Shown in pieces: positions 1 through 8,582 of a stretch of 64,000 nucleotides of DNA. This DNA comes from Latescibacteria bacterium UBA6620 (GTDB lineage Bacteria > Latescibacterota > UBA2968), in assembly GCA_002433075.1 (NCBI GenBank), contig DJHM01000044.1, positions 1 to 64,000 on the forward strand, read 5' to 3'. Each line of letters begins with the position of its first letter. The stretch's first letter is position 1. The notes below the pieces were generated by a model. That model ran no database searches, was not told the DNA's origin, and saw only the letters and a program-made list of their open reading frames with translations. The position numbers were made by a program, and so were the translations under genes.

Positions 1-408
1 CAAACGGGGGGATTCGCGGTGTTGATTCTGGTGGCGATCTGGGTCTCGGACATTCTTGGATACTTCGCGGGGAGGACGTTCGGTCGACGCCATCCGTTTC
101 CCGATATCAGCCCGGGCAAGACAGTGGCAGGTTACATCGGCGGGCTCGTCGGATCGGTGGCGCTGGTTTTCCTCGTGGCTGAACACTACACGCTGTTGGG
201 TCGCGTGGATGGGATCGTGCTGGGAATGCTGGTGGGTTTGGGGGCGCCGGCGGGCGATCTGGTCGAGTCGATGATCAAGCGTGACGCCGGGGTGAAGGAT
301 GCGTCGGCGGTGATTCCCGGGCACGGTGGGATCCTGGATCGATTCGACTCCTTCCTGTTTGTTTACCCGCTCGTGTATGTCTACGTATCCTTCGCACAGA
401 CGCTGTGA
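1..408 (+). CDS. cdsA: Phosphatidate cytidylyltransferase, C-terminal part (cut by window start)
   Basis: This is the end of CDP-diacylglycerol synthase, the membrane enzyme that makes CDP-diacylglycerol from phosphatidate and CTP. The reading frame is already open at base 1, so the gene starts outside the window. The diagnostic signature is clear: GDLVESMIKRDAGVKD followed by GHGGILDRFDS, with the acidic and lysine residues of the family. Hydrophobic segments lie around codons 7-20, 40-58 and at the C-terminus. It is followed 59 bases later by dxr, the usual order of the uppS-cdsA-dxr-rseP cluster. Confidence 0.95.
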   Translation, partial: QTGGFAVLILVAIWVSDILGYFAGRTFGRRHPFPDISPGKTVAGYIGGLVGSVALVFLVAEHYTLLGRVDGIVLGMLVGLGAPAGDLVESMIKRDAGVKDASAVIPGHGGILDRFDSFLFVYPLVYVYVSFAQTL

Positions 409-467
409 ATGACGCCATCGTCCTGCGAGCAAGAAGGACTTTACGACCACCTGATTGGGTTGATTGA

Positions 468-1658
468 ATGATGAAGCGAGTGGCCGTACTGGGGTCTACG
501 GGGTCGATCGGTACGAACGCGCTGGACGTGATGGCAGCGCTTCCCGACCGATTCGAAATCGTCAGTCTCAGTGCCGGGCGGAACACAGATCTGCTGTGTG
601 CCCAGACGGAACGATTCCGTCCCCGCCGCGTCTGTGTGAGGGAAGATGCGGTGGGGTTGAAAGACCGTCTGCCGGCGGAGGTCGAGATTCTGGAAGGGGA
701 GGGCGGGCTGATCGATCTTGCCGTGGATGAAGAGGTCGATCTGGTAGTCAACGGTCTCGTGGCCGGGGTGGGAATCCGGCCAACAGTGGCTGCAGTGGAG
801 GCAGGGAAGGACGTTGCCACGGCGAATAAGGAGACGCTTGTCGTGGCAGGCCATCTTGTGACGGAACTGGCCCGCTCTCACGGCGGGGCCCTTGTGCCGC
901 TGGACAGCGAATTGACACCGATCTGGCAGGCACTCGAACTCCACTCAGACCGAGACGTCCGAAAGATTGTCCTGCCGGCCTCAGGCGGACCTTTTTTCGC
1001 CTCTTCCCGGACGGAGATGGCTGCGGTGACACCCGACGCGGCTCTGAATCATCCAACGTGGAAGATGGGTCCGAAGATTACGATCGATTCGGCGACCCTG
1101 ATGAACAAGGGTTTCGAAGTCATCGAGTCGCACTGGTTTTTCGATCTTCCTGTGGATCAGATCGATGTCGTCGTTCATCGCCAGTCGATCGTGCACTGTC
1201 TGATCGAATTCGTGGACGGGAGTCTGATGGCCCACCTGAGCAGCACGGATATGCGTCTCCCGATCCAGCAGGCCCTTACCCATCCGGACAAACTTCCGTC
1301 GCGGGCGGATCCCCTCGATCTGGTGGAGGTCGGCGCGTTGACGTTCGACTCTCCGGATCTCGAGCGGTTCCCGTGTCTGGGACTGTGCTACGATGCGATC
1401 GAGATGGGGGGTACCGCGCCGGCCGTGCTCAACGCAGCCAATGAGATCGCCGTGAGCGCGTTTCTGGAGGAACGGATCGGATTTCTTTCGATCCCGGAGG
1501 TTGTGGACGCCTCGATGCAGGCGCACGACCGGCAGCCGGGCGATTCGCTCGAGGCTCTCTACGAAGCGGATCGGTGGGCGAGACGAAAGGCGGAGGACAT
1601 CGTGACGGGATCGGGCTTCGGCAGACGTTCATCCGCGTCGGTTGGACGCGGTTCGTAG
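468..1658 (+). CDS. dxr: 1-deoxy-D-xylulose 5-phosphate reductoisomerase
   Basis: Dxr converts DOXP to MEP with NADPH, the committed step of the non-mevalonate isoprenoid pathway, in the cytoplasm. The 396-residue protein has the usual length. Visible motifs are GSTGSIG (nucleotide binding) near the start, TANKETLV, the metal and substrate loop PLDSEL, PASGGPFF, and DSATLMNKGFEVIESHW. Two ATG codons lie in tandem at the start (468 and 471), with no strong ribosome binding site. The common PVDSEH loop reads PLDSELTPIWQ here, so its histidine is replaced by leucine. The TAG stop is directly followed by a GTG that opens the next, decayed gene. Confidence 0.96.
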   Translation: MMKRVAVLGSTGSIGTNALDVMAALPDRFEIVSLSAGRNTDLLCAQTERFRPRRVCVREDAVGLKDRLPAEVEILEGEGGLIDLAVDEEVDLVVNGLVAGVGIRPTVAAVEAGKDVATANKETLVVAGHLVTELARSHGGALVPLDSELTPIWQALELHSDRDVRKIVLPASGGPFFASSRTEMAAVTPDAALNHPTWKMGPKITIDSATLMNKGFEVIESHWFFDLPVDQIDVVVHRQSIVHCLIEFVDGSLMAHLSSTDMRLPIQQALTHPDKLPSRADPLDLVEVGALTFDSPDLERFPCLGLCYDAIEMGGTAPAVLNAANEIAVSAFLEERIGFLSIPEVVDASMQAHDRQPGDSLEALYEADRWARRKAEDIVTGSGFGRRSSASVGRGS

Positions 1659-2737
1659 GTGGAACGCCAGCGGGGCTTCGCGGCGGGGTGGGCCCGCTGG
1701 GTCCTGATCCTGGCGGTGACAGGACAGGCCGCTTCGGTCGCCGGTCACGGGCTTCACATAAGTTTCGCGAAATCGGAATTGACCGAACGTGCCTTCAAGG
1801 GTAAAGTCGTTTTCAACAAACTGGATTTTCAGGATGCGGTCGGCCGATGGAATGACGGGATTCCGCTGCTGGACCTCCTGACCGACGAACGGAAAGGCCT
1901 TACGCTCCGTTACCTGAAACGTCACCTCAAGGCCACGGTGAACGGAGACCGGGATCTGAAACTCGAGATCGTCGAACGAGGGGAAGGCGCCCAGACGATC
2001 TGGTTCCAGTTTCGAATCGGATCGCGCGATCGACTGGTTGAGAGTCGAACATCGGGCCCTGTTCAGTGCTTTTCCCGATCAGAGTAACGTGCTCGAAGTA
2101 AAGCCGGGTTCGAGAACGATGAGTCATCTCTTCAGACCTTCCGCTCCCGCCCACCGGTTCGATCGGGAAGGCTGACGGGCGATCCGTGTTCGACGTTTTT
2201 CTGGCACTCGGGTTCGAGCACATCCTGGAGGGGTACGACCACCTCCTGTTCCTGGCCGGTCTGATCATCGTTTCCCGAAGCGCTCGATCTCTGCTGGCCG
2301 TGATCAGCGCATTCACTGTGGCCCACTCCACGACCCTAGTGTTGAGCGCCCTGGATGTGGTGGCACTCGACCCGGTTTTGACAGAAACGCTGATTGCGGC
2401 GTCGATCGTTTACGTCGGAATCTAGAACATCGTGGCTCCCCTCCAGAAGCACCGGTGGGCGGTCGCGGGTGGATTCGGGCTGATCCACGGTGCGGGCTTC
2501 TCCGGACACCTGACCGAGCTGCTGAAGAGTATGCTCGATATGGGAACAGTCTGGGGACCGCTGATCGGGTTCAACGTGGGTATCGAACTCGGGCAGATCT
2601 GCGTGATCGCCATCTCGGTGCCGATGATTTACGGACTTCGAACCGTCGGGAAGTGGGAGGTGCTGGTACCGGAACTGTCGCGAATGATCGCGGCGGTGGG
2701 TTTTTTTCTTGTGATGACACGTCTGTTCGACATCTGA
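1659..2737 (+). pseudogene. HupE/UreJ_2-type membrane protein, broken by two frameshifts and one TAG
   Basis: Three frames together spell one protein of the HupE/UreJ_2 type. An exported N-terminal domain (signal-like segment ending near AASVAGHG) is followed by a polytopic domain with EHILEGYDHLLFLAGL, AFTVAHSTTL and GLIHGAGFSG, typical histidine-rich motifs. The frame shifts once near 2050 and again near 2170. An in-frame TAG at 2423-2425 then stands where relatives commonly read YVGxEN. The rest of the frame continues normally to 2737. Metal transport is suggested for the family but not proven. The gene begins on the base after dxr ends and sits between dxr and rseP. It is probably a pseudogene; base-calling errors could explain the shifts. 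Confidence 0.75.
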
Positions 2738-2823
2738 TCCGCAGGTTGGGTCACTGTTCAGCCACGCCTCGAGTTCGTTCAGGCGCCGTCTAACGAGTCA
2801 CAGTTCACACAGGAGAAGGCGAC

Positions 2824-4116
2824 ATTTTTTTCACGATCGTTTCATTCATATTCGTGCTCGGGGTCCTCGTTTTCGTACACGAGCTTGGGCACTTCCTGGT
2901 CGCCAAAAAGGCGGGGATCAGGGTCGAGGAGTTTTCACTCGGATATCCACCCCGGGCCTTCGGGATTCGATACGGCGAAACCGAATACCTGATTTCGTGG
3001 CTGCCGTTGGGGGGCTACGTGAAGGTGGCGGGGATGTCCGATTTCGGAAAGGAACGTGCGAAAGGAGAGCCCTGGGAACTGATGTCGAAACCCCGCTGGG
3101 TGCAGATGGCGGTGATGGCGGCCGGCCCGGCGATGAACTTCATCCTGGCGTTCATCCTGATTCTGGCGATCCGAATCGGCTATGGAGACTATGCCTACCT
3201 GCAGACGACCCAGGTGGGAGTGGTAGACGAAACATCCGCGCTTTACGAAGCCGGACTCCGTCTGGGCGACCGGATTCTGGCGATCGATGGGTCCGAAGTG
3301 ACGCGATGGGCTTCCGTGGCCGAGGAGATCGAAAAAATCCTGGGCAAGTCGACGACGTTTCTGGTCGACCGAGAGGGCCAGACCCTGACTCTCGAACCCG
3401 TGCTCAGTGTTCGGCCGGAGGAGCTCGGAATCGAGCCGTTCGTGGAGCCGATGGTGGGTTCCGTGCTCTCGGGCTATCCCGCGGTGGACGCGGGACTGCA
3501 GGCCGGGGACCTTATCGTGGAGGTTGAAGGCGAGCGGATTCAGGCGTGGTCTCAGATGAGTGCGATCATCTCATCGAAACCGGAGATCCCCATCCAGCTT
3601 ACGTGGGAAAGGAATGGCCTGGAGATGACGACCGAGATCGTGCCGAAGGCCGACGTGGTCGGCGAGAGGACGATCGGTCTGATCGGAATTGCCCCCCTGC
3701 GTGGGCGAGTTCCCGTCCCGCTGGGCGAGGCCATCACCCGAAGTGGTACGGAGATGGCCATCTACACGATGAGCATCTTCACGTTCATCGAGCGTCTGGT
3801 GTCCGGGCAGGGGTCTGGCAGCGATCTCGCGGGTCCTGTCGCAATCGCGAAGATGGCCGGAGACCGGGCGAGGATGGGATTGGAATCTCTGATGACCTTT
3901 ATGGCGCTGCTGAGCGTCAATCTCGGAGTGCTGAATCTGCTCCCGATTCCGATGCTGGACGGCGGACATCTCGTGATTATGTCCATCGAGGCCGTGATTC
4001 GACGAGACCTCTCGGTGCGGCAGAAGGAGGTGCTCCAACAGGTCGGGTTCGCGTTCCTGCTGTTGCTGATGATCTACGTGACGGTGAACGATCTGGGACG
4101 GGTGCTGGCAATGTAA
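2824..4116 (+). CDS. rseP: RseP/RasP-type site-2 intramembrane metalloprotease
   Basis: RseP cleaves transmembrane substrates such as anti-sigma factors within the inner membrane. The zinc motif HELGH lies in the first membrane segment and the second motif, LLPIPMLDGGH, near the C-terminus. Two PDZ domains lie between them (around residues 115-195 and 200-275), and the last membrane segment ends the protein. The first conventional start is GTG at 2854, which would cut ten residues from the first membrane segment. The better start is ATT at 2824: AGGAG at 2811-2815 is 8 bases upstream, and the added residues IFFTIVSFIF complete the helix. Family assignment is certain; the start codon is inferred. 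Confidence 0.93.
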   Translation: MFFTIVSFIFVLGVLVFVHELGHFLVAKKAGIRVEEFSLGYPPRAFGIRYGETEYLISWLPLGGYVKVAGMSDFGKERAKGEPWELMSKPRWVQMAVMAAGPAMNFILAFILILAIRIGYGDYAYLQTTQVGVVDETSALYEAGLRLGDRILAIDGSEVTRWASVAEEIEKILGKSTTFLVDREGQTLTLEPVLSVRPEELGIEPFVEPMVGSVLSGYPAVDAGLQAGDLIVEVEGERIQAWSQMSAIISSKPEIPIQLTWERNGLEMTTEIVPKADVVGERTIGLIGIAPLRGRVPVPLGEAITRSGTEMAIYTMSIFTFIERLVSGQGSGSDLAGPVAIAKMAGDRARMGLESLMTFMALLSVNLGVLNLLPIPMLDGGHLVIMSIEAVIRRDLSVRQKEVLQQVGFAFLLLLMIYVTVNDLGRVLAM

Positions 4117-4157
4117 AGGGAACAGAACAAATCCGCGCAGCGGATGCAGAAACCACA

Positions 4158-4189
4158 GGCGTCGGAGCCCTCAGGGCCCGACGCCTTTT
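4158..4189 (+). terminator. Intrinsic terminator after rseP
   Basis: GGCGTCGG (4158-4165) pairs with CCGACGCC (4178-4185), with further pairing of AGCCCT and AGGGC inside, and is followed by TTTT. It closes the cdsA-rseP transcription unit. The stop codon of the convergent reverse-strand gene lies inside the hairpin. Confidence 0.85.
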
Positions 4190-4557
4190 CTGTTGTGGGT
4201 TGGGGGAGAGCTGTCTTCCGATCGGTCGAGCGTTTCCTGGATGATGAGCTCGACTTCAGCCCAGAGCGCAGCGTTGCTCTGGTTTTTTTCGAGCCACAGT
4301 GTCAGGTCCTCCGGGGTCAGACCGTGCGTGAGAAGGAGGGTCCGACGCGCCTGTTCCAGGGAGTCGGGATGGTTCGACAGCTGTCTGGCGAGACGGACGG
4401 ATTCGGCGAGCGTATTGATAATGCGCCTGTCCTCAGGTGCAATTCTTGGTCGATTTTCTGCACAATACGCAAGTACCAGAACGGAAAGAGTCGCCGCCCA
4501 GAAACGCGTAAGTGGTGGATTTTCCCATCGGCTACAATGGCCTCTATCGCGTATCAT
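4171..4557 (-). CDS. Small membrane-anchored or exported protein, unknown function
   Basis: This 128-residue protein has a basic N-terminus, a hydrophobic segment (about residues 12-28, ending LVLAYC) and a mainly helical, charged remainder with NTLAESVRLARQL and EDLTLWLEKNQ. The cysteine after the hydrophobic stretch might be a lipidation site, but Tyr at -1 is not canonical. The helical body loosely recalls small DUF4296-like lipoproteins; I am not confident of this. ATG at 4557 is preceded by GGGAAG at a good distance; a GTG at 4581 is an alternative. The gene converges with rseP and diverges from mraZ. Confidence 0.6.
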   Translation of the reverse strand: MIRDRGHCSRWENPPLTRFWAATLSVLVLAYCAENRPRIAPEDRRIINTLAESVRLARQLSNHPDSLEQARRTLLLTHGLTPEDLTLWLEKNQSNAALWAEVELIIQETLDRSEDSSPPTHNRKGVGP

Positions 4558-4624
4558 TCTCACTTCCCAAAAGAGCACCACATTGTTTTTAATGAAGATA
4601 TGCGAGATTTTTTCACCTTTTCAC

Positions 4625-4653
4625 TTGACACGAGGAAAATCCGACATTATTCT
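4625..4653 (+). promoter_or_regulatory. Sigma-70-type promoter of the dcw operon
   Basis: TTGACA at 4625-4630 is a perfect -35 box. After a 17-base spacer comes TATTCT at 4648-4653 as -10 box (4 of 6 matches). The region is markedly AT-rich compared with the rest of the window and lies about 100 bases upstream of mraZ. The MraZ-type repeats begin at the -10 box. Confidence 0.8.
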
Positions 4654-4690
4654 TGGTGGTGAATAGTGGTAGAAAGTGGAGGATTCTGGA
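4651..4690 (+). promoter_or_regulatory. Probable MraZ operator: four GTGG-type repeats at exact 10-base spacing
   Basis: Four consecutive decamers carry the same core at the same place: tcttgGTGGt, gaataGTGGt, agaaaGTGGa and ggattCTGGa. MraZ is known to bind arrays of short GTGG/TGGG-containing repeats spaced about one helical turn apart in the promoter of its own operon. The array starts at the -10 box and runs downstream across the expected transcription start, a position that would block initiation. This is consistent with autorepression. Confidence 0.8.
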
Positions 4691-4754
4691 AGTTTTATTC
4701 TATAAATAGCTGAAATAAAAGCAAATAGATTCCGTATCTCCCCAGGATACTCGA

Positions 4755-5204
4755 ATGCCCGACGAAACTCCCCAGTTCATCGGCGAATACGAAGAAGTGC
4801 CGGTTGATGCTAAAGGCCGGCTCATATTCCCCGCCGCATTCCGAAAAGCGCTCCCGATGGGCGTGAACACCTTTGTGGTGGCGCGTTGGTTCGACGGCTG
4901 CCTCGGTGCGTACGACCCGATCGGTTGGAAGCGCGTTCTGCAGAAGCTGCAGGGCTTGAGCGGAGCGAAACGGGAAACGCGACAGCTTATCCGGGCCGTG
5001 GCCGGCCGGGCGACCGAAGTTCGTCTGGACAGCCAGGGCCGCGTTCTGATCCCCCGAAAACATCTCGAGATGGCTGGCATTACCGATCAGGCCACGTTGA
5101 TCGGCGTGATCGACCGGGTCGAGATCTGGCGACCCGAAGACTACCGCCAGCGTATCGACGAAGTCGACCTGGAGGGGATCGCCGAGGACCTGGATTGGAT
5201 CTGA
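4755..5204 (+). CDS. mraZ: Transcriptional regulator MraZ
   Basis: MraZ is the ring-forming SpoVT/AbrB-like regulator at the head of division and cell-wall operons, binding DNA repeats in its own promoter. The 149-residue protein has both expected half-domains, each with a DxxxR motif: DAKGRLIFP near residue 20 and DSQGRVLIP near residue 96. The ATG at 4755 is preceded by AGGA about 8 bases upstream. It is the first gene of the run to ftsZ, and its likely operator lies 65-100 bases upstream. Confidence 0.96.
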   Translation: MPDETPQFIGEYEEVPVDAKGRLIFPAAFRKALPMGVNTFVVARWFDGCLGAYDPIGWKRVLQKLQGLSGAKRETRQLIRAVAGRATEVRLDSQGRVLIPRKHLEMAGITDQATLIGVIDRVEIWRPEDYRQRIDEVDLEGIAEDLDWI

Positions 5205-5276
5205 TCCAATCCGGACAGCTGTCAGGTACCGACTATAGGCATTCCGACCGCCAGCGTCTAAGGTGTGCGGTCCTGG

Positions 5277-6227
5277 ATGCCGTCTGATGGTATGCGTATC
5301 GACGAGACCGGTTTTCACGAACCGGTGATGGGTTCAGAAGTTGTGTCGTTCCTGAATGTCGCATCCGACGGATGGTGGGTCGATGCGACGGTTGGAGGGG
5401 GCGGCCATTCAGAGTCGCTATTAAGAGCCCTTCCCCAAGCCAGGATTCTGGGGCTGGATCGAGATTCGGCCGCGATCGACTTTTCGAAGCGGCGGCTCTC
5501 GACGTTCGGCGAGCGTGCTCGACTGGTTGTTTCGCCGTTCGCTCGGCTGGGTGAAGTGATCGTAGGGAACGGGATTGATCCCGTTCAGGCAGTGCTTTTC
5601 GATCTGGGTGTTTCGTCCCGTCAGATCGATGATCCGGAAAGAGGTTTCAGCTATCGGCACGAGGGACCCCTGGATATGAGAATGGGTCCCGATACCGAGT
5701 TGTCAGCCGAAGAGGTGGTGAACACGTTCGAAGAACGGGAACTTCTTCGGATTTTTCGAGACTACGGAGAGGAGCGGAGGGCCCGCGACGTAGCCCGTGA
5801 CATCTGCATCGCTCGGGCGGAAGCGCCGATTCGGACCACGGCCCGACTGGCGGACATCGTGGCGAAGGCGGTCCGACCGCCCCACACCACGAAATCGCAG
5901 GCCAGGATTTTCCAGGCCATTCGCATTGAAGTCAACGGGGAGCTCGACCAGCTCTCGGCATCGCTCGAGGCAGCAACCGATCATCTGACACCCGGCGGCA
6001 GGTTGGCCGTCCTGACCTACCACTCGCTCGAAGACAGGATGGTGAAGCAGGCGATGAGGGGGACGGGCCGGGAACGTCCACCGCCCGACCTTCCAGTGGA
6101 TGTGGACTCGGGCCATCGTCTTGTGGAAGTCAATCCGAGGGGTTCGACGCCTTCAGCTGTAGAAATCGAGCGAAACTCGAGGGCACGCAGCGCAAGACTC
6201 AGAGTGGCCGAACGTCTACCAGAATAG
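5277..6227 (+). CDS. rsmH: 16S rRNA (cytosine-1402-N4)-methyltransferase RsmH
   Basis: RsmH (MraW) methylates N4 of C1402 in 16S rRNA using S-adenosylmethionine. The SAM-binding sequence VDATVGGGGHSE, the family signatures FDLGVSSRQIDDPERGFSY and LDMRMG, and the C-terminal FQAIRIEVNGEL and LTYHSLEDRMVKQ are all present. The length, about 316 residues, is normal. I chose the ATG at 5277; a GTG at 5265 and an ATG at 5292 are also in frame, and the conserved part begins at FHEPVM just after the latter. Confidence 0.94.
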   Translation: MPSDGMRIDETGFHEPVMGSEVVSFLNVASDGWWVDATVGGGGHSESLLRALPQARILGLDRDSAAIDFSKRRLSTFGERARLVVSPFARLGEVIVGNGIDPVQAVLFDLGVSSRQIDDPERGFSYRHEGPLDMRMGPDTELSAEEVVNTFEERELLRIFRDYGEERRARDVARDICIARAEAPIRTTARLADIVAKAVRPPHTTKSQARIFQAIRIEVNGELDQLSASLEAATDHLTPGGRLAVLTYHSLEDRMVKQAMRGTGRERPPPDLPVDVDSGHRLVEVNPRGSTPSAVEIERNSRARSARLRVAERLPE

Positions 6228-6249
6228 GGGACAGAGAGCCATCGGACTT

Positions 6250-6558
6250 ATGGTCGTCGAGAGCACGACACCCTATAGATGGGCCTTCCTGGCTCTCGCG
6301 CTTCTGGTGGCGGGGCTTCTCGTTTATGTATGGTGCCACGTGACGACGCTGGCCCAGGGCGAGCGCATCTCGAACCTGATGGACGAACGCACCGCTCTGA
6401 TTCGAACGCAGGATCTTCTGCGGGCGGAGGTGACCGGCCTGGAGCGGAGCGGTCGAATCCGGGGAATCGCCACCCTCGAGCTGAACATGCGATTTCCGGA
6501 CGAGCAGCCGAACAACCTTTACCTCGAGTTGGAGGACAGGCCTGCTACAGCACGCTGA
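6250..6558 (+). CDS. ftsL: Cell division protein FtsL
   Basis: This 102-residue bitopic protein has a short cytoplasmic N-terminus, one membrane segment (about residues 11-28) and a periplasmic coiled-coil-like stretch, the architecture of FtsL in the FtsQLB division complex. FtsL sequences are poorly conserved, so the call rests mainly on size, topology and position between rsmH and ftsI. The last 17 bases overlap the proposed start of ftsI. Confidence 0.82.
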   Translation: MVVESTTPYRWAFLALALLVAGLLVYVWCHVTTLAQGERISNLMDERTALIRTQDLLRAEVTGLERSGRIRGIATLELNMRFPDEQPNNLYLELEDRPATAR

Positions 6559-8572
6559 CACGAGACGCGCCGGCGAGCGGCACGTTTTCAGACAGAAGGC
6601 GATCGGCGTCGTCGGTCTTCTTTTCGCCGTGGCCATCGGCTGTAAGCTCGTCGTGGTCCAGTATCTGGCGAATGAAAGCTATACCGATCGAGCTGAGAGT
6701 CAGCACGTAAGAGATACCCCGGTTACGGCTCGTCGGGGACAGATCCTGGACCGGCACGACCGGGTCCTCGCGACGACACTCGAGTCGCAATCGTTCTTTG
6801 TCAATCACATATCGGATGCCGATACGCGGCGAGCCATCGCAGTCCGGTTCAGCCGCGAATCGGGAGAGTCGACCCGTCGTATGCTTCGGCGAATGAGCGA
6901 CGAGCGGTCCTTCGTCTGGCTCGCGCGACAGATGGTCGAAGGACCTGACCTCGACGACCTGCCCGATGGGGTGGGCCACGTCGTGGAGATGCGTCGAAGC
7001 TACCCCATGTCGACTGTGGCTGCACAGCTGATTGGTTACACGGATGTGGACAACGTGGGGATCGAAGGCGTGGAACGATCGCTCGACTCACTGCTCCGGG
7101 GCCAATCCGGAGAGATCTCTTCGCGTGTCGATGCGCTCGGTCGTGCAATCGGAGACTTCGGTGTGGTTAAGCGGTTGCCGGAAGACGGGGCGGACCTGGT
7201 GCTGACGATCGATGCGGATTACCAGTCCATCGCGGAGGAGGAACTCGAAGCGGCGGTCGCCCACTTCGAAGCGGAGAGCGGGATGGCCATCGTGTCCGAC
7301 CCGGGGACCGGTGAGATTCTGGCGATGGCGAACGTTCCACTCTACGACCCGAACGATTTCGGTCGTTACGATCCGGCCGTTCGCAGGAATCGTGCGGTGA
7401 CAGACATTTTCGAGCCGGGATCGACGTTCAAGATCGTTGCCGTTGCGGGCGCGCTGGAAGAGGGCCACGTTGCGGTTGAGGACAGCGTCTTCTGCGAATA
7501 CGGTCGACTGGAAGTCGAAGGGGGCGTGATCCGGGATACGCATCCTATGGGATGGCTGTCGGTGAGCGAAGTCGTCGAAGAGTCGAGTAACGTGGGAACG
7601 ATCAAGATTGCGCGAACCCTGGGTCCCGCAGGACTGTTCCGATACGCTCGTCTGTTCGGATTCGGAGGGATCACGGGTGAGGGACTCCCTGGGGAAGTGT
7701 CGGGAAGTCTCAAGCATCCCTCCAGCTGGTCGGGAAGATCGCTCGAATCGATCTCCATCGGCCAGGAAATCGGGTCCACGGCATTGCAGGTGGTTACGGC
7801 CTACTCGGCCATCGCGAACGGAGGGTATCTGCTCGCTCCCCACATCTACCGGTTCGGCCGTCGCGGACATTCACGAATGGTCGAGACAGGGAAGGATTCA
7901 GTGCGCCGCGTGGTGTCGAGCCAGACCGCGGAATCAATGCGAATGTTTCTCCAGGGGGTTGTGGCTCGGGGAACAGGATCCCGTGCCGCTGTGGCCGGCT
8001 ATCGCGTGGCAGGCAAGACGGGGACCGCGCAGAAAGCTTACGCCAATCGTTCGGGATATGATCCGGATCTCTATGTGTCTTCGTTCGTGGGTTTCCTCCC
8101 GGCCGAGTCGCCCGAACTGCTCTGTCTGGTGGTTGTCGACAGCCCGAGGAAATCACATCTCGGGAGTCAGGTGGCCGCACCTGTGTTCAGCAGAATCATG
8201 CAACGTATCCTGAGTCGGCGTGGAACTCCAGTACGTCATCGTGCACAGCTGGCTGCATCACCGACCAGCCGCGCTCGCCCGCGTCTCGACAGGACGCCAC
8301 CGGAGGTGGATGACGGGTTTCCTTATCTCGAGGTGGACGCTTTGACGATCGAATCCGAGGCGGCCGGACTGCGCGTGCCGAACGTTGTTGGCGCACCCTT
8401 GAGGAGCGCCGTTTCAGAGCTGACGCGGGCCGGGTTCCGCGTGAAAGCGACGGGAAGCGGACGCGTCGTCCGGCAGATTCCGCCGTCGGGTTCTGTGGTG
8501 CTGTCGGGAACGGTAGCGCGAGTAACGTGTCGAAATCAGAGTAAGATGGCCCTCGAGAATCTTAGAATGTGA
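6542..8572 (+). CDS. ftsI: Septal peptidoglycan transpeptidase FtsI (PBP3) with PASTA domain
   Basis: FtsI cross-links septal peptidoglycan together with FtsW. The three penicillin-binding motifs are present: SxxK as STFK near residue 294, SxN as SSN near 348 and KTG as KTGTAQK near 492. A PASTA-like domain (VPNVVGAPLRSAVSELTRAG) ends the protein, as in SpoVD-like forms. The first GTG (6629) falls inside the membrane segment AIGVVGLLFAVAIGCKLVVV and would remove its first half. The CTG at 6542 restores the segment and has GGAGG at 6531-6535, 6 bases upstream. No ATG, GTG or TTG lies between in frame. The start is inferred; the identity is not in doubt. Confidence 0.93.
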   Translation: MLQHADTRRAGERHVFRQKAIGVVGLLFAVAIGCKLVVVQYLANESYTDRAESQHVRDTPVTARRGQILDRHDRVLATTLESQSFFVNHISDADTRRAIAVRFSRESGESTRRMLRRMSDERSFVWLARQMVEGPDLDDLPDGVGHVVEMRRSYPMSTVAAQLIGYTDVDNVGIEGVERSLDSLLRGQSGEISSRVDALGRAIGDFGVVKRLPEDGADLVLTIDADYQSIAEEELEAAVAHFEAESGMAIVSDPGTGEILAMANVPLYDPNDFGRYDPAVRRNRAVTDIFEPGSTFKIVAVAGALEEGHVAVEDSVFCEYGRLEVEGGVIRDTHPMGWLSVSEVVEESSNVGTIKIARTLGPAGLFRYARLFGFGGITGEGLPGEVSGSLKHPSSWSGRSLESISIGQEIGSTALQVVTAYSAIANGGYLLAPHIYRFGRRGHSRMVETGKDSVRRVVSSQTAESMRMFLQGVVARGTGSRAAVAGYRVAGKTGTAQKAYANRSGYDPDLYVSSFVGFLPAESPELLCLVVVDSPRKSHLGSQVAAPVFSRIMQRILSRRGTPVRHRAQLAASPTSRARPRLDRTPPEVDDGFPYLEVDALTIESEAAGLRVPNVVGAPLRSAVSELTRAGFRVKATGSGRVVRQIPPSGSVVLSGTVARVTCRNQSKMALENLRM

Positions 8573-8582
8573 AGTTCGAACG

